NCBI GenBank assembly: GCA_003157575.1
Contig: PMKA01000125.1
Span: 1-6,189, forward strand
Reading direction: 5' to 3'
Length of the DNA: 6,189 bases
Source: Opitutia bacterium
GTDB lineage: Bacteria; Verrucomicrobiota; Verrucomicrobiia; Opitutales; Opitutaceae
Shown: positions 1-6,174 of the stretch, piece by piece
Position numbering within the stretch: position 1 is the stretch's first letter
Layout: each line of letters starts with the position of its first letter
The notes under the pieces: model-generated
Database searches by the model: none
What the model saw: only the letters and a program-made list of their open reading frames with translations
What the model was told of the DNA's origin: nothing
Made by a program: the position numbers and the translations under genes

Positions 1-1788
1 CTCGGGAGTGTTTTTCCCCATGAAGAACGAGAGCAGTTCGTCGGTGTTGTGCAAAAGCGCGAGCGTCACCGGCTCCAGCCGGATTCCCGCCCCGATGAAA
101 TCCTTGAATTCCTCGGGCGAAACCTCGCCGAGTCCCTTGAAGCGCGTGATTTCCACGCCGGGACCGAGCCGGACGACCGCGGCCCGCTTATCCGTTTCGG
201 AGTAGCAGTAGCTCGTCTCCTTCCGGGTGCGCACCCGAAAAAGCGGCGTCTCCAGGATGTAGAGGTGGCCGCCGGCGATGAGCACGGGAAAATACTGCAA
301 GAAAAACGAGAGCAACAGCAGCCGGATGTGCATGCCGTCCACATCGGCGTCGGTGGCGATCACGACCCGGGCGTAGCGCAGGCCGTCGAGCCCCTCCTCG
401 ATGTTGAGGGCGGACTGCAGGAGGTGGAACTCCTCGTTCTCGTAGATCACCTTCTTGGACAGGCCGTAGGTGTTGAGCGGTTTCCCCTTCAGGGCGAAGA
501 CCGCCTGCGTCTGCACGTCGCGGCAGGCCGTGAGCGAGCCGGACGCGGAGTCGCCCTCGACGATGAACAGCGTGCTGTCCTCCGCGCGTTCGTCGCGGTC
601 GCCGAGGTGGAGGCGGCAGTCGCGCAGCTTGCGGTTGTGGAGGGAGGCCTTCTTGGCGCGCTCGCGGGCGAGGCTGCGGATGCCGGCGAGTTCCTTGCGT
701 TCCCGCTCGTTGTCCTCGAGCTTGCGTTTGAGCGCGTCGGCGGCCTCGCGATTGCGCTGAAGCCAGGCGTCCAGCGCCTGCTGCACGAAGGTCCCGATGA
801 ACTGGCGGATCGGCGTGCCTCCGGGCGCCATGTCGGCGGATCCCAGCTTGGTCTTGGTCTGCGACTCGAAAACCGGCTCGACGACCCTCAGCGAGATCGC
901 GGCGACAATCGACTGCCGCACGTCGCCGGCATCGAAGTCCTTCTTGTAGAAGTTGCGCAACACCTCGACCACGGCCTCGCGGAACGCCTGCTGGTGCGTG
1001 CCGCCCATCGTCGTATGCTGGCCGTTGACGAACGAGTAGTACTCCTCCCCGTAGTGGGAGCCGTGGGTGAACGCGATCTCGATGTCGTCCCCCTCAAGGT
1101 GGATGATGGGATAGAGGATGTCGCCGCTCAGATTCTTCTCCAGCAGGTCCTTGAGTCCGTGCTCGGATTTGAAGGACTTGCCGTTGAAGGTGAGCGTCAG
1201 GCCGCGGTTGAGGAACGCGTACTTCCAAAGAAGGTCCTCTATGAACTCGGCGTGGAATTTGAAGTCCGCGCCGAAGAGCGCCTCGTCCGGCGTGAACTCG
1301 ATGAGCGTGCCGTTGCGCTCGTCCGTTTTCGCGACCTTGAAGTCGGTCTTCAGCTTGCCGCACGCGAAATCGACCACCTTGGTCTGTCCGTCGCGGACGG
1401 CCTGGGCGCGGTACGATGAAGAGAGCGCGTTGACCGCCTTCTGGCCGATGCCGTTCAAACCGACCGCCTTCTTGAACGACTCGGAGTCATACTTTGCGCC
1501 GGTGTTGATCACCGACACACACTCGAGAACCTTGCCCAGCGGGATCCCGCGGCCGAAGTCGCGCACCCGCATTGTGCGCTCGTTGAGATCGACCTCAATC
1601 TTCTTGCCGCAGCCCATGGTGAACTCGTCGACAGCGTTGTCGATCGTCTCCTTCAGCAGCACATAGATGCCGTCCTCGCCGTGACTGCCGTTGCCGAGAC
1701 GGCCGATGTACATGCCCGGGCGGAGCCGGATGTGCTCGGTCGAGGACAGTGTCTTGATGCTCGCTTCGTTGTAGCTGTTGGTGGCCAT
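1..1788 (-). CDS. parE: DNA topoisomerase IV subunit B (ParE/GyrB family), 3' end outside window
   Basis: ATPase and strand-passage subunit of a type IIA topoisomerase, acting with ParC/GyrA in the cytoplasm to decatenate or relax DNA. The frame is open for 596 codons from ATG at 1788 to the window edge. GHKL ATPase domain (about residues 15-220): ETIDNAVDE with Glu47 and Mg-binding Asn51, DFGRGIP (77-83), and ATP-lid GLNGIG (110-115). Transducer domain with the QTK loop (310-312). TOPRIM domain: EGDSASG (411-417, Glu411) and DADVDG (480-485) supply the metal-binding acids. RFKGLGE (549-555) follows. The frame reaches MGKNTPE, a motif near the C-terminus of short ParE proteins, so probably only a few tens of residues are missing. 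The charged helical linker before TOPRIM (about 345-395) and the lack of the GyrB-type insertion fit the Bacteroidota-style ParE. The start agrees with the family N-terminus; no good Shine-Dalgarno is seen. parC may follow to the left (inference). The family is certain; ParE rather than GyrB is likely. Confidence 0.95.
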   Translation of the reverse strand, partial: MATNSYNEASIKTLSSTEHIRLRPGMYIGRLGNGSHGEDGIYVLLKETIDNAVDEFTMGCGKKIEVDLNERTMRVRDFGRGIPLGKVLECVSVINTGAKYDSESFKKAVGLNGIGQKAVNALSSSYRAQAVRDGQTKVVDFACGKLKTDFKVAKTDERNGTLIEFTPDEALFGADFKFHAEFIEDLLWKYAFLNRGLTLTFNGKSFKSEHGLKDLLEKNLSGDILYPIIHLEGDDIEIAFTHGSHYGEEYYSFVNGQHTTMGGTHQQAFREAVVEVLRNFYKKDFDAGDVRQSIVAAISLRVVEPVFESQTKTKLGSADMAPGGTPIRQFIGTFVQQALDAWLQRNREAADALKRKLEDNERERKELAGIRSLARERAKKASLHNRKLRDCRLHLGDRDERAEDSTLFIVEGDSASGSLTACRDVQTQAVFALKGKPLNTYGLSKKVIYENEEFHLLQSALNIEEGLDGLRYARVVIATDADVDGMHIRLLLLSFFLQYFPVLIAGGHLYILETPLFRVRTRKETSYCYSETDKRAAVVRLGPGVEITRFKGLGEVSPEEFKDFIGAGIRLEPVTLALLHNTDELLSFFMGKNTPE

Positions 1789-1899
1789 GGATTCGGTGCT
1801 CGAAAATAGAGAGGGAGCCCGGAAGGCGGAGACAAGCGCAATCCGGTCACAATCCAGCGCCGCCACTTGTCATTCATCCGCTCCTCGCTTTCTTGGGAG
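1789..1899. promoter_or_regulatory. Divergent spacer between parE and msrB
   Basis: These 111 bases separate two genes read in opposite directions, so the promoters for both must lie here or just inside the neighbouring genes. I see no convincing -35/-10 pair on either strand. The best minus-strand candidate is TTGTCT with TCTATT about 19 bases further on, which is weak. Neither gene has a well-spaced Shine-Dalgarno: GGGAG abuts the msrB ATG, and nothing clear precedes the parE ATG. No operator-like palindrome was noticed. The call rests on gene orientation only. Confidence 0.45.
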
Positions 1900-2529
1900 A
1901 TGCGTCCTATCGTCGTTTCCAACGTGCGCCTTCTCGTCCTGCTCGCGGTCGCGGCTGGAATTTCCCACGGAGCCAGTGCCAATGACATCATGAAATCAAC
2001 CCAGCCGCCGGGCGGCGCAGCGTGCGCCGCCCCGGGCGAACAATCCGCGTGCGGCCTGCCGTCGCAGGTGATCATCGACATGAGCAAGGCCCGCGTGCAG
2101 CACACCGATGACGAGTGGAGGGCTTTGCTGGCGCCGGAGCAGTTCCGCGTCGCCCGGAAACAGGGGACAGAGGCGGCGTTTCGAAACGCCTACTGGGACA
2201 ATCATGAGGACGGGGTCTATTTCTCCGTCTGCAGCAACACTCCGCTGTTTGACAGCCGCGACAAGTTCGACAGCGGCACCGGCTGGCCCAGCTTCACCAG
2301 GGCGATCGAACCGAAGTTCATCGACACGCAATCGGATACGAGCTTCGGGATGAAGCGCACCGAGGTGAACTGCTCGGTCGACGGCGCGCATCTCGGTCAT
2401 GTTTTCGACGACGGGCCCGGGCCCACGGGGCTGCGTTATTGCATCAATTCCGCATCATTGCGCTTCATGCCCCGCAAGGAATACGAGGCATGGGTCAAGA
2501 AACGCGACGGAGCGGGGACCGCGCAATAG
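1900..2529 (+). CDS. msrB: Peptide-methionine (R)-S-oxide reductase MsrB, exported
   Basis: Reduces methionine-R-sulfoxide in damaged proteins; it is probably exported, since the N-terminus is a typical Sec signal: hydrophobic LLVLLAVAAG (residues 11-20) ending in ASA before Asn28. Numbered from ATG 1900 (209 residues), the SelR domain spans about 65-200 with GTGWPSF (126-132), GAHLGHVF (162-169) and RYCINSASLRF (179-189). Cys181 is the catalytic cysteine; His164 and His167 belong to the active site. The usual resolving cysteine of the GCGWPSF motif is Thr127 here. The two zinc-binding CxxC pairs are reduced to single cysteines (Cys111, Cys158), so zinc is probably absent. Two further cysteines, Cys42 and Cys51, lie in the linker after the signal peptide. 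A TTG at 1867 would add 11 residues before the signal peptide, and an ATG at 1990 would remove the signal, so 1900 is preferred. It is the first gene of a rightward cluster. Confidence 0.95.
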   Translation: MRPIVVSNVRLLVLLAVAAGISHGASANDIMKSTQPPGGAACAAPGEQSACGLPSQVIIDMSKARVQHTDDEWRALLAPEQFRVARKQGTEAAFRNAYWDNHEDGVYFSVCSNTPLFDSRDKFDSGTGWPSFTRAIEPKFIDTQSDTSFGMKRTEVNCSVDGAHLGHVFDDGPGPTGLRYCINSASLRFMPRKEYEAWVKKRDGAGTAQ

Positions 2530-2538
2530 GGCGCCGCG

Positions 2539-2550
2539 TTCAGATCTGAA
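2539..2550. repeat. 12-bp perfect palindrome TTCAGATCTGAA
   Basis: A perfect dyad ten bases after the msrB stop, in the 74-base spacer before the DsbA-like gene. No T-run follows it, so it is not an obvious intrinsic terminator, and it may be chance or a protein-binding site. Its existence is directly visible; its function is unknown. Confidence 0.3.
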
Positions 2551-2580
2551 ATGCCGGGCATCGCCGGTTGACGAGCCTCC

Positions 2581-2596
2581 GCCTTTTGCGCAAGGC
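2581..2596 (+). promoter_or_regulatory. Short hairpin enclosing the Shine-Dalgarno of the DsbA-like gene
   Basis: GCCTT (2581-2585) can pair with AAGGC (2592-2596) across a six-base loop. The AAGG at 2592-2595 is the only Shine-Dalgarno-like sequence before the ATG at 2604, with an eight-base spacer. If the hairpin forms in the mRNA it would partly hide the ribosome binding site. The stem has only five pairs, so the effect may be small. Confidence 0.3.
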
Positions 2597-2603
2597 TTCC
2601 CTC

Positions 2604-3269
2604 ATGGCCGATGTTACCGTCACCTATTACCTCGAAGTGATTTCGTCCTGGTGCCATTGGGCCGAGCCCGCTTGGGCCGACCTGAAGGCACGCTGCGCCG
2701 GACGCGCGCAGTTTGATTGGAAGATTGCATTGATGAAACCGGGCGATTTTCCGGTGTCGCGCGCCCAGTGTGAATGGTATTACCGCCGCAGCGGAACGAT
2801 CATGCGCTCGCCCTACATGCTCAATCCCGGCTGGCTCGAGCCGGAGCGCAAGGGGGTCTACGACGCCCCCAATCTGGTTGCCGAGGCTGGCAGGGATTTC
2901 GGTTATTCCGACGACCGGCTGCGTCTCGCGTTGAGCCGCGCCGCCAATCGCGAGGGGCGAAGGATCGGGGACATTGCCGAGGCTGTCGCGGTTGCCTCCA
3001 CCGCCACCGGGCTCAATCCCGCGGATCTCCGCGCCCGTGCGGAATCGCCGGAGGTCCGCGCGCGGATTGAAGCGTCAACAGCGGAATTCGATTCCCACCG
3101 GATCACCCAGCGTCCCGCCTTCGTCCTGACGGATGTCATCGGAGACAAGGCGGTGTTTTCGGGCCTGGTGCGCGCAGAGCCGCTGGCCGCGGCGATCGAA
3201 GCCATGCTCGCCGATTCGGCGGCCTATGCGGCCCATGCCGCCCACTTCGGAGAACCGCCGCCTGAATAG
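2604..3269 (+). CDS. DsbA/FrnE-like thioredoxin-fold protein with SxxC site
   Basis: A 221-residue protein with the layout of the DSBA-like thioredoxin family (FrnE-type oxidoreductases, 2-hydroxychromene-2-carboxylate isomerase and kappa-class GST relatives). It begins with a beta strand, VTVTYYLEVI (4-13), and the active-site loop SSWC (14-17) aligns with the CPWC of FrnE-like proteins. A long helical insertion (about 45-165) follows. QRPAFVLTD (169-177) supplies the cis-proline, Pro171, that closes a thioredoxin active site. The first Cys of CxxC is Ser14 and only Cys17 remains; Cys31 and Cys56 lie elsewhere. No signal peptide is visible, so it is probably cytoplasmic, unlike the preceding MsrB. 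ATG 2604 is chosen because an AAGG lies eight bases upstream and the fold begins right after it; a TTG at 2568 would add 12 unstructured residues. Dithiol exchange, a monothiol or GST-like reaction are all possible. The fold is fairly sure, the substrate is unknown. Confidence 0.8.
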   Translation: MADVTVTYYLEVISSWCHWAEPAWADLKARCAGRAQFDWKIALMKPGDFPVSRAQCEWYYRRSGTIMRSPYMLNPGWLEPERKGVYDAPNLVAEAGRDFGYSDDRLRLALSRAANREGRRIGDIAEAVAVASTATGLNPADLRARAESPEVRARIEASTAEFDSHRITQRPAFVLTDVIGDKAVFSGLVRAEPLAAAIEAMLADSAAYAAHAAHFGEPPPE

Positions 3270-3272
3270 CCC

Positions 3273-3758
3273 ATGGAACTCAAATGGCGGCTGGCCCAGG
3301 CCCGTGGATATCTTGGCCTCGGAATGGTGGCAGATGCCTCGGCCGAGCTGGACCTCGTGCCGGACGCCCTGGCCAACGAGACGGACGTGCTGGCCCTGCG
3401 CGCCGTCGTGCTGCAGGAGCAGGCGAGATGGCCCGCGCTTGCCGACATCGCCGGCAGACTGGTGCGGCGGCAGCCCGCGGAGGCGGTCTGGTGGATCACC
3501 TGGGCCTACGCGGCCCGGCGGAGCCAGTCGCTTGCCACCGCCGAGGCGATCCTCCTTGACGGCGAGCGCACGCATCCGGACGAGCCGACCATCCAGTTCA
3601 ATCTCGGCTGCTATGCGTGCCAGCGCGGCGATCTTGTCGAGGCGCGGCGACGGGTCGACAAGGCCATCGCGCTCGATCCTTCCTTCCGAAAAAACGCAGC
3701 CGGCGACGCCGATCTCGAGCCGCTGCGTGCAGCCGGATACGACGCGGGGCGCGAATAA
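3273..3758 (+). CDS. Small tetratricopeptide-repeat protein
   Basis: A 161-residue, all-helical protein made almost wholly of TPR-like repeats of about 34 residues: roughly 3-36, 37-70, 71-102 and 103-136. The last is the clearest, with FNLGCYACQRGDLVEA (109-124) followed by ALDP (133-136). The first three are degenerate but keep the small-residue spacing, for example LGLGM and WAYAA. The C-terminus, DADLEPLR (145-152), is a tail often seen after TPR arrays. There is no signal peptide or membrane segment, so it is probably a cytoplasmic scaffold or adaptor. Its ATG lies three bases after the stop of the DsbA-like gene, and no Shine-Dalgarno is seen, which suggests translational coupling and a shared transcript. 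The partner is unknown; the preceding gene product is the obvious candidate (inference). Confidence 0.85.
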   Translation: MELKWRLAQARGYLGLGMVADASAELDLVPDALANETDVLALRAVVLQEQARWPALADIAGRLVRRQPAEAVWWITWAYAARRSQSLATAEAILLDGERTHPDEPTIQFNLGCYACQRGDLVEARRRVDKAIALDPSFRKNAAGDADLEPLRAAGYDAGRE

Positions 3759-3792
3759 GGTCCGCTCAGCAGAAGCCGCACGGTCCCAAGAT

Positions 3793-3804
3793 CCGCAGCT
3801 GCGG
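3793..3804. repeat. 12-bp perfect palindrome CCGCAGCTGCGG
   Basis: A perfect GC-rich dyad 35 bases after the TPR stop and between two convergent genes. It could fold into a hairpin of five pairs at most and might help end the rightward transcript, but no T-run follows on either strand. It is a weak terminator candidate only. Confidence 0.3.
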
Positions 3805-3805
3805 T

Positions 3806-3854
3806 GAGCCTGCCGAACCGGTCGAACGGGAGCTTGTCGGATCTGTCGGAACGG
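3806..3854. repeat. Imperfect tandem repeat, two copies of 24-25 bp
   Basis: Copy one (3806-3829) starts GAGCCTGCCGAA and ends GTCGAACGG. Copy two (3830-3854) starts GAGCTTGTCGGA and ends GTCGGAACGG. They align with a few substitutions and one extra base. The GAGCTTGTCG core resembles the short TGAGCTTGTCGAA-type dispersed repeats common between genes in many GC-rich bacteria; that likeness is from memory and untested. The repeat lies wholly in the gap between the convergent TPR and trpB2 genes and just past the palindrome at 3793-3804. Confidence 0.5.
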
Positions 3855-3869
3855 CGGGCGAATTCCGCC

Positions 3870-5213
3870 TCAGCCGACCTTCGGGAGGTGTTGAAGGGCC
3901 TCGGCGATCTTCTCTTCCGGATGCTCGTAGTCCTCCAGGTCTCCGGCGAGATGCGCGTCGTAGGCCGACATGTCGAAATGGCCGTGTCCGCTATAATTGA
4001 ATACGATGCACTTCCCGTCGTCCTTGAGCGCCTCGTCGATCGCGGCCCGGACGGCGTGGGATGTCTCCGGCGCGGGGACGAATCCCTCGGTGCGGGCAAA
4101 CTGCAGCGCGCCTTCGAACACCGCGTTCTGCGTATAGGCCTTCGATTCGACAATCCCCAGGTTGGCGAGATGGGCGACGATGGGCGCGGTGCCGTGATAG
4201 CGCAGGCCGCCGGCATGGATGCCCTCCGGGACGAATGTATGCCCCAGCGTGTACATCTTGAGCAGCGGGGTGAGCCTGGCTGTGTCGCCAAAATCGTACG
4301 CGAAGTCCCCCTTTGTGAGCGACGGGCAGGCGGAAGGTTCGACCGCCAGGAGGCGCAGCTTCGGATTGGCCAGCTTCTCCGGCAGGAATGGCGCGGCAAA
4401 GCCCCCGAAGTTGCTGCCGCCGCCGACGCAGCCGATGAGCACATCGGGGGTCTCGCCGATCAGTTCGAGCTGCCGCTTGGTCTCGAGGCCGATGACCGTC
4501 TGGTGGAGGATCACGTGGTTGAGCACGCTCCCGAGAGTGTATTTCGCGTCTTTGTGCGTGACCGCGTCCTCCACCGCCTCGGAGATCGCCATGCCGAGGC
4601 TGCCAGGCGTTTCGGGATCGGCGGCGAGAATCGCGCGGCCGGCCTGGGTGCGATCGGAGGGCGAGGCGAACACCTCGCCACCCCAGATGTGCATCATCGA
4701 GCGCCGGTACGGTTTTTGGTGGAAGCTGGATTTCACCATGTAAATCGTGCAGGCAAGGCCAAACTGCAGACACGCAAACGCCATCGAGGAGCCCCACTGC
4801 CCGGCTCCCGTTTCGGTCGTGATGCGTCGGACGCCTTCCTTCTTGTTGTAGTAGGCCTGAGCCACCGCGGTGTTGAGCTTGTGGCTGCCGGCAGGGCTGA
4901 CGCTCTCGTTTTTGAAATAGATCCTGCAGGAGGTCTTGAGCGCCTTTTCGAGCCGCACGGCGCGGATCAACGGCGTTGGCCGCCAGATCCGGTAGAGGGC
5001 GCGGACTTCCTCGGGGATGGGAATCCAGCGATCCGGGCTCATTTCCTGTTCAATCAGCCCCATCGGGAAAATCGGAGCCAGATCCTCGGGTTTGAGCGGC
5101 TGCCCGGTGCTGGGGTGCAGCGGAGGAGGGAGCGGCTTGGGAAGATCGGCGAGGACATTGTACCAAGACGCCGGAATTTCACTGAGGGGTAGATCAACGC
5201 GTTCTTTTTCCAT
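3870..5213 (-). CDS. trpB: Tryptophan synthase beta chain, TrpB2 type
   Basis: Pyridoxal-phosphate enzyme that joins indole to serine to give tryptophan. The complete 447-residue protein has [10 protein letters not shown] (107-116), with Lys112 forming the Schiff base, TETGAGQWG (133-141) with the catalytic Glu134, and GGGSN (264-268) binding the cofactor phosphate. [10 protein letters not shown] (405-414) is the C-terminal serine loop in its TrpB2 form. The length, the long N-terminal extension (1-75) and GSHK instead of the GAHK of classical TrpB1 point to the TrpB2 subfamily. Such proteins often occur without trpA and may act alone as indole-salvaging synthases; consistently, neither neighbour is a trp gene. 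ATG 5213 has an AAAGG (5223-5227) at nine bases spacing. The gene converges on the TPR gene. The stop is followed only by a weak hairpin (GGCGG/CCGCC, about 3853-3869) and no clear T-run. No trp leader peptide or T-box was recognised upstream. Confidence 0.96.
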   Translation of the reverse strand: MEKERVDLPLSEIPASWYNVLADLPKPLPPPLHPSTGQPLKPEDLAPIFPMGLIEQEMSPDRWIPIPEEVRALYRIWRPTPLIRAVRLEKALKTSCRIYFKNESVSPAGSHKLNTAVAQAYYNKKEGVRRITTETGAGQWGSSMAFACLQFGLACTIYMVKSSFHQKPYRRSMMHIWGGEVFASPSDRTQAGRAILAADPETPGSLGMAISEAVEDAVTHKDAKYTLGSVLNHVILHQTVIGLETKRQLELIGETPDVLIGCVGGGSNFGGFAAPFLPEKLANPKLRLLAVEPSACPSLTKGDFAYDFGDTARLTPLLKMYTLGHTFVPEGIHAGGLRYHGTAPIVAHLANLGIVESKAYTQNAVFEGALQFARTEGFVPAPETSHAVRAAIDEALKDDGKCIVFNYSGHGHFDMSAYDAHLAGDLEDYEHPEEKIAEALQHLPKVG

Positions 5214-5435
5214 GGGATTTGACCTTTATCGCTAGGAGAATCCGCGTGCCGATGCCATCCTTTTTCTGAGGAGGCGCCCCAAACAGTCGTGGACGGCCAT
5301 CCGGCCGGGTGCGTGCTTCTCAAAACGGGGCGGGCCTGTTTCCGGCTGCCTGGAACGCCCAACGGCGAAAAGCACCTCCAGATTAAGCGCAACTTATGGT
5401 GAATAGCGTTGAAATTGCACCCTTTTCAGCTTCAA

Positions 5436-5497
5436 TCGTACTCCGTAACCTGACCCCCATGCCCCCTGCCTTGACCGATACAATTTTTCATCAGGTT
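5436..5497. repeat. Possible REP/RAYT-like repeat remnant
   Basis: The segment contains CTCCGTAACCTGACCCCC (5441-5458) and, 37 bases after AACCTGA, its inverted copy TCAGGTT (5491-5497). GGGGTCAGGT blocks (the reverse complement) are familiar at the ends of intergenic repeats linked to RAYT/IS200-like transposases in many bacteria; this is recalled knowledge and not a search result. The surrounding 130 bases are clearly poorer in GC than the genes on either side. No transposase gene is present in the window. Confidence 0.3.
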
Positions 5498-5528
5498 GCT
5501 ACGCTTGATCAGTATAGTGGATAGCTTC

Positions 5529-5572
5529 CGGATCGTCCTGATCCGATCACGCCCCAAAGCCGTTCACGGCTT
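5529..5572. other. Two adjacent hairpins
   Basis: CGGATC (5529-5534) pairs with GATCCG (5540-5545) around a five-base loop. AAGCCG (5557-5562) pairs with CGGCTT (5567-5572) around TTCA. The loop of the second contains the stop codon of the doubtful minus-strand ORF at 5564-5725. Neither is followed by a T-run on either strand, so rho-independent termination is not supported. Both are directly visible; their role is unknown. Confidence 0.35.
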
Positions 5573-5725
5573 CTCCGCTCCACAACAATTCTGCAAGCAC
5601 GGCCGATCTGCGCCACAGTGACAGATTCGGATCCCTCCCTTGGGCAAAATCCCGGCTTCCAGCGCAAGCCAGATTTCCGGAGGAAGAGGCCGATCCGATT
5701 CCTGGATACGGAACGCGGCGGCCAT
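5564..5725 (-). CDS. Doubtful small cysteine-rich ORF
   Basis: A 53-residue frame from ATG 5725. The N-terminal half (RIQESDRPLPPEIWLALEAG, residues 6-25) reads like real protein. The C-terminal half carries ICHCG, then DRPC, then NCC, a cluster of five cysteines and a histidine that could bind a metal or form disulfides. The frame stays open upstream through further cysteines (CFLCPGGSC), so a longer form starting at a TTG is possible, but further upstream it would run antisense to the better-supported gene at 5861. AGGG lies only about three bases from the ATG, which is poor spacing. I recognise no family. It may simply be a GC-rich open frame. Confidence 0.25.
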   Translation of the reverse strand: MAAAFRIQESDRPLPPEIWLALEAGILPKGGIRICHCGADRPCLQNCCGAEKP

Positions 5726-5860
5726 TTCCCTGCACGAACCACCCGGACACAAAAAACACGTCCTGCGGCATCCGGAAGGGCGAACTCCCTGGCCTACCCC
5801 TGATTCGCTGACGCGGTGGAGTGCCACGAAAGACGCCGAAGAGACCGACCTCAAAACCCC

Positions 5861-6052
5861 ATGAGAACCCTTGACGAATCGATCGAAGTTTACCTCGGAG
5901 AAGATGGCAAGGTGTGCATCGCGCGTGTCGACATGAGCGAAGACTGCTGTGTGGCGATTCCACCTGAACAGGTGGAAGTCCTGATAGGATGGCTGAAGAA
6001 GAAGCAGGCTGAAGCGCTCAAATTCAAGAAGGCTCAGACCGCTTCGAGGTGA
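5861..6052 (+). CDS. Small protein of unknown function
   Basis: A 63-residue protein that I do not recognise with confidence. The sequence is protein-like: a probable beta strand SIEVYLGEDGKVCIARVD (7-24), a short acidic stretch with Cys31-Cys32, a strand VAIPP (34-38), then an amphipathic helix EQVEVLIGWLKKKQAEALKF (39-58) with a basic C-terminal tail. The strand-then-helix plan, the small size and the lack of signal or membrane segments fit a small cytoplasmic regulatory or accessory protein, of the kind often left as hypothetical in phage and accessory regions (inference only). ATG 5861 is preferred over GTG 5816, which would add 15 Arg-rich residues of low quality. No clear Shine-Dalgarno precedes either start. 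It stands alone: no gene lies close on either side in the same direction. Confidence 0.7.
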   Translation: MRTLDESIEVYLGEDGKVCIARVDMSEDCCVAIPPEQVEVLIGWLKKKQAEALKFKKAQTASR

Positions 6053-6130
6053 CAGCCTGGATGGCTCCTCCACGCGGGAGTGCCGTTTGCGCATGGAAGC
6101 GCATGCCCTTTCGGGGCGGCTGCTCCGGGT

Positions 6131-6174
6131 CAAAAACAGAAAGGCCCGAGCCTCCTGTTCGGAGTGCTCGGGCC
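6131..6174 (-). terminator. Rho-independent terminator for a leftward gene beyond the right edge
   Basis: GGCCCGAGC (6143-6151) pairs perfectly with GCTCGGGCC (6166-6174). Inside it CTCC (6152-6155) pairs with GGAG (6161-6164), with one bulged T and a TGTTC loop. On the minus strand the hairpin is followed by TTTCTGTTTTTG (complement of 6131-6142), a good U-tract. On the plus strand the following bases are ATAACCC, so it cannot serve the small gene at 5861 well. It therefore marks the 3' end of a transcript entering from the right. Confidence 0.85.

Larger units (their letters stand above)
5214..5860. other. Long region upstream of trpB2 without a confident gene
   Basis: These 647 bases hold the trpB2 leader and promoter (minus strand) and the upstream region of the small gene at 5861 (plus strand). 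I see the trpB2 Shine-Dalgarno, a five-pair hairpin CGGCC/GGCCG at 5294-5307, an AT-richer patch at 5391-5520, inverted repeats AACCTGA (5447-5453) and TCAGGTT (5491-5497), and hairpins at 5529-5545 and 5557-5572. TATAGT at 5513-5518 resembles a -10 box but lacks a matching -35. Short open frames exist on both strands at 5560-5800; only one is listed below, with low confidence. No tRNA, riboswitch or transposase remnant was recognised. Confidence 0.6.

Noticed and set aside
49..1419. Plus-strand open frame of 456 codons
   Set aside because: It lies antisense to parE, whose catalytic motifs are all intact. The translation is low-complexity (V, L, R, E, G rich) without recognisable motifs, as expected for a mirror frame in GC-rich DNA.
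3133..3807. Plus-strand frame overlapping the DsbA-like and TPR genes
   Set aside because: The translation is Arg/Ser/Pro-rich and disordered; it is an out-of-frame shadow of the two better-supported genes.
3804..5192. Plus-strand open frame of 462 codons
   Set aside because: It is antisense to trpB2 over nearly its full length. The length reflects GC-rich codon bias on the opposite strand, and no family features are seen.
5214..5400. Trp attenuator, T-box or riboswitch upstream of trpB2
   Set aside because: No run of Trp codons in a short leader ORF, no T-box-like motif, and no terminator/antiterminator pair was found on the minus strand.
5471..5518. Plus-strand promoter TTGACC ... TATAGT
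   Set aside because: The two boxes are 36 bases apart, far from the normal 16-18, and neither has a suitable partner. The nearest supported plus-strand start is over 340 bases away.
5618..5803. Plus-strand 61-codon frame
   Set aside because: The translation is Arg/Pro/Thr-rich with no predicted structure, and no ribosome binding site is seen.
6053..6130. Terminator for the small gene at 5861
   Set aside because: Only short stems such as GCCC/GGGC near 6107-6119 and a GCGCATG direct repeat are present, and no T-run follows on the plus strand.
5564..6133. Full 189-codon minus-strand frame
   Set aside because: Its N-terminal two thirds run antisense to the protein-like gene at 5861-6052 and have no protein-like features. 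Only the 3' part is kept, as a doubtful ORF.
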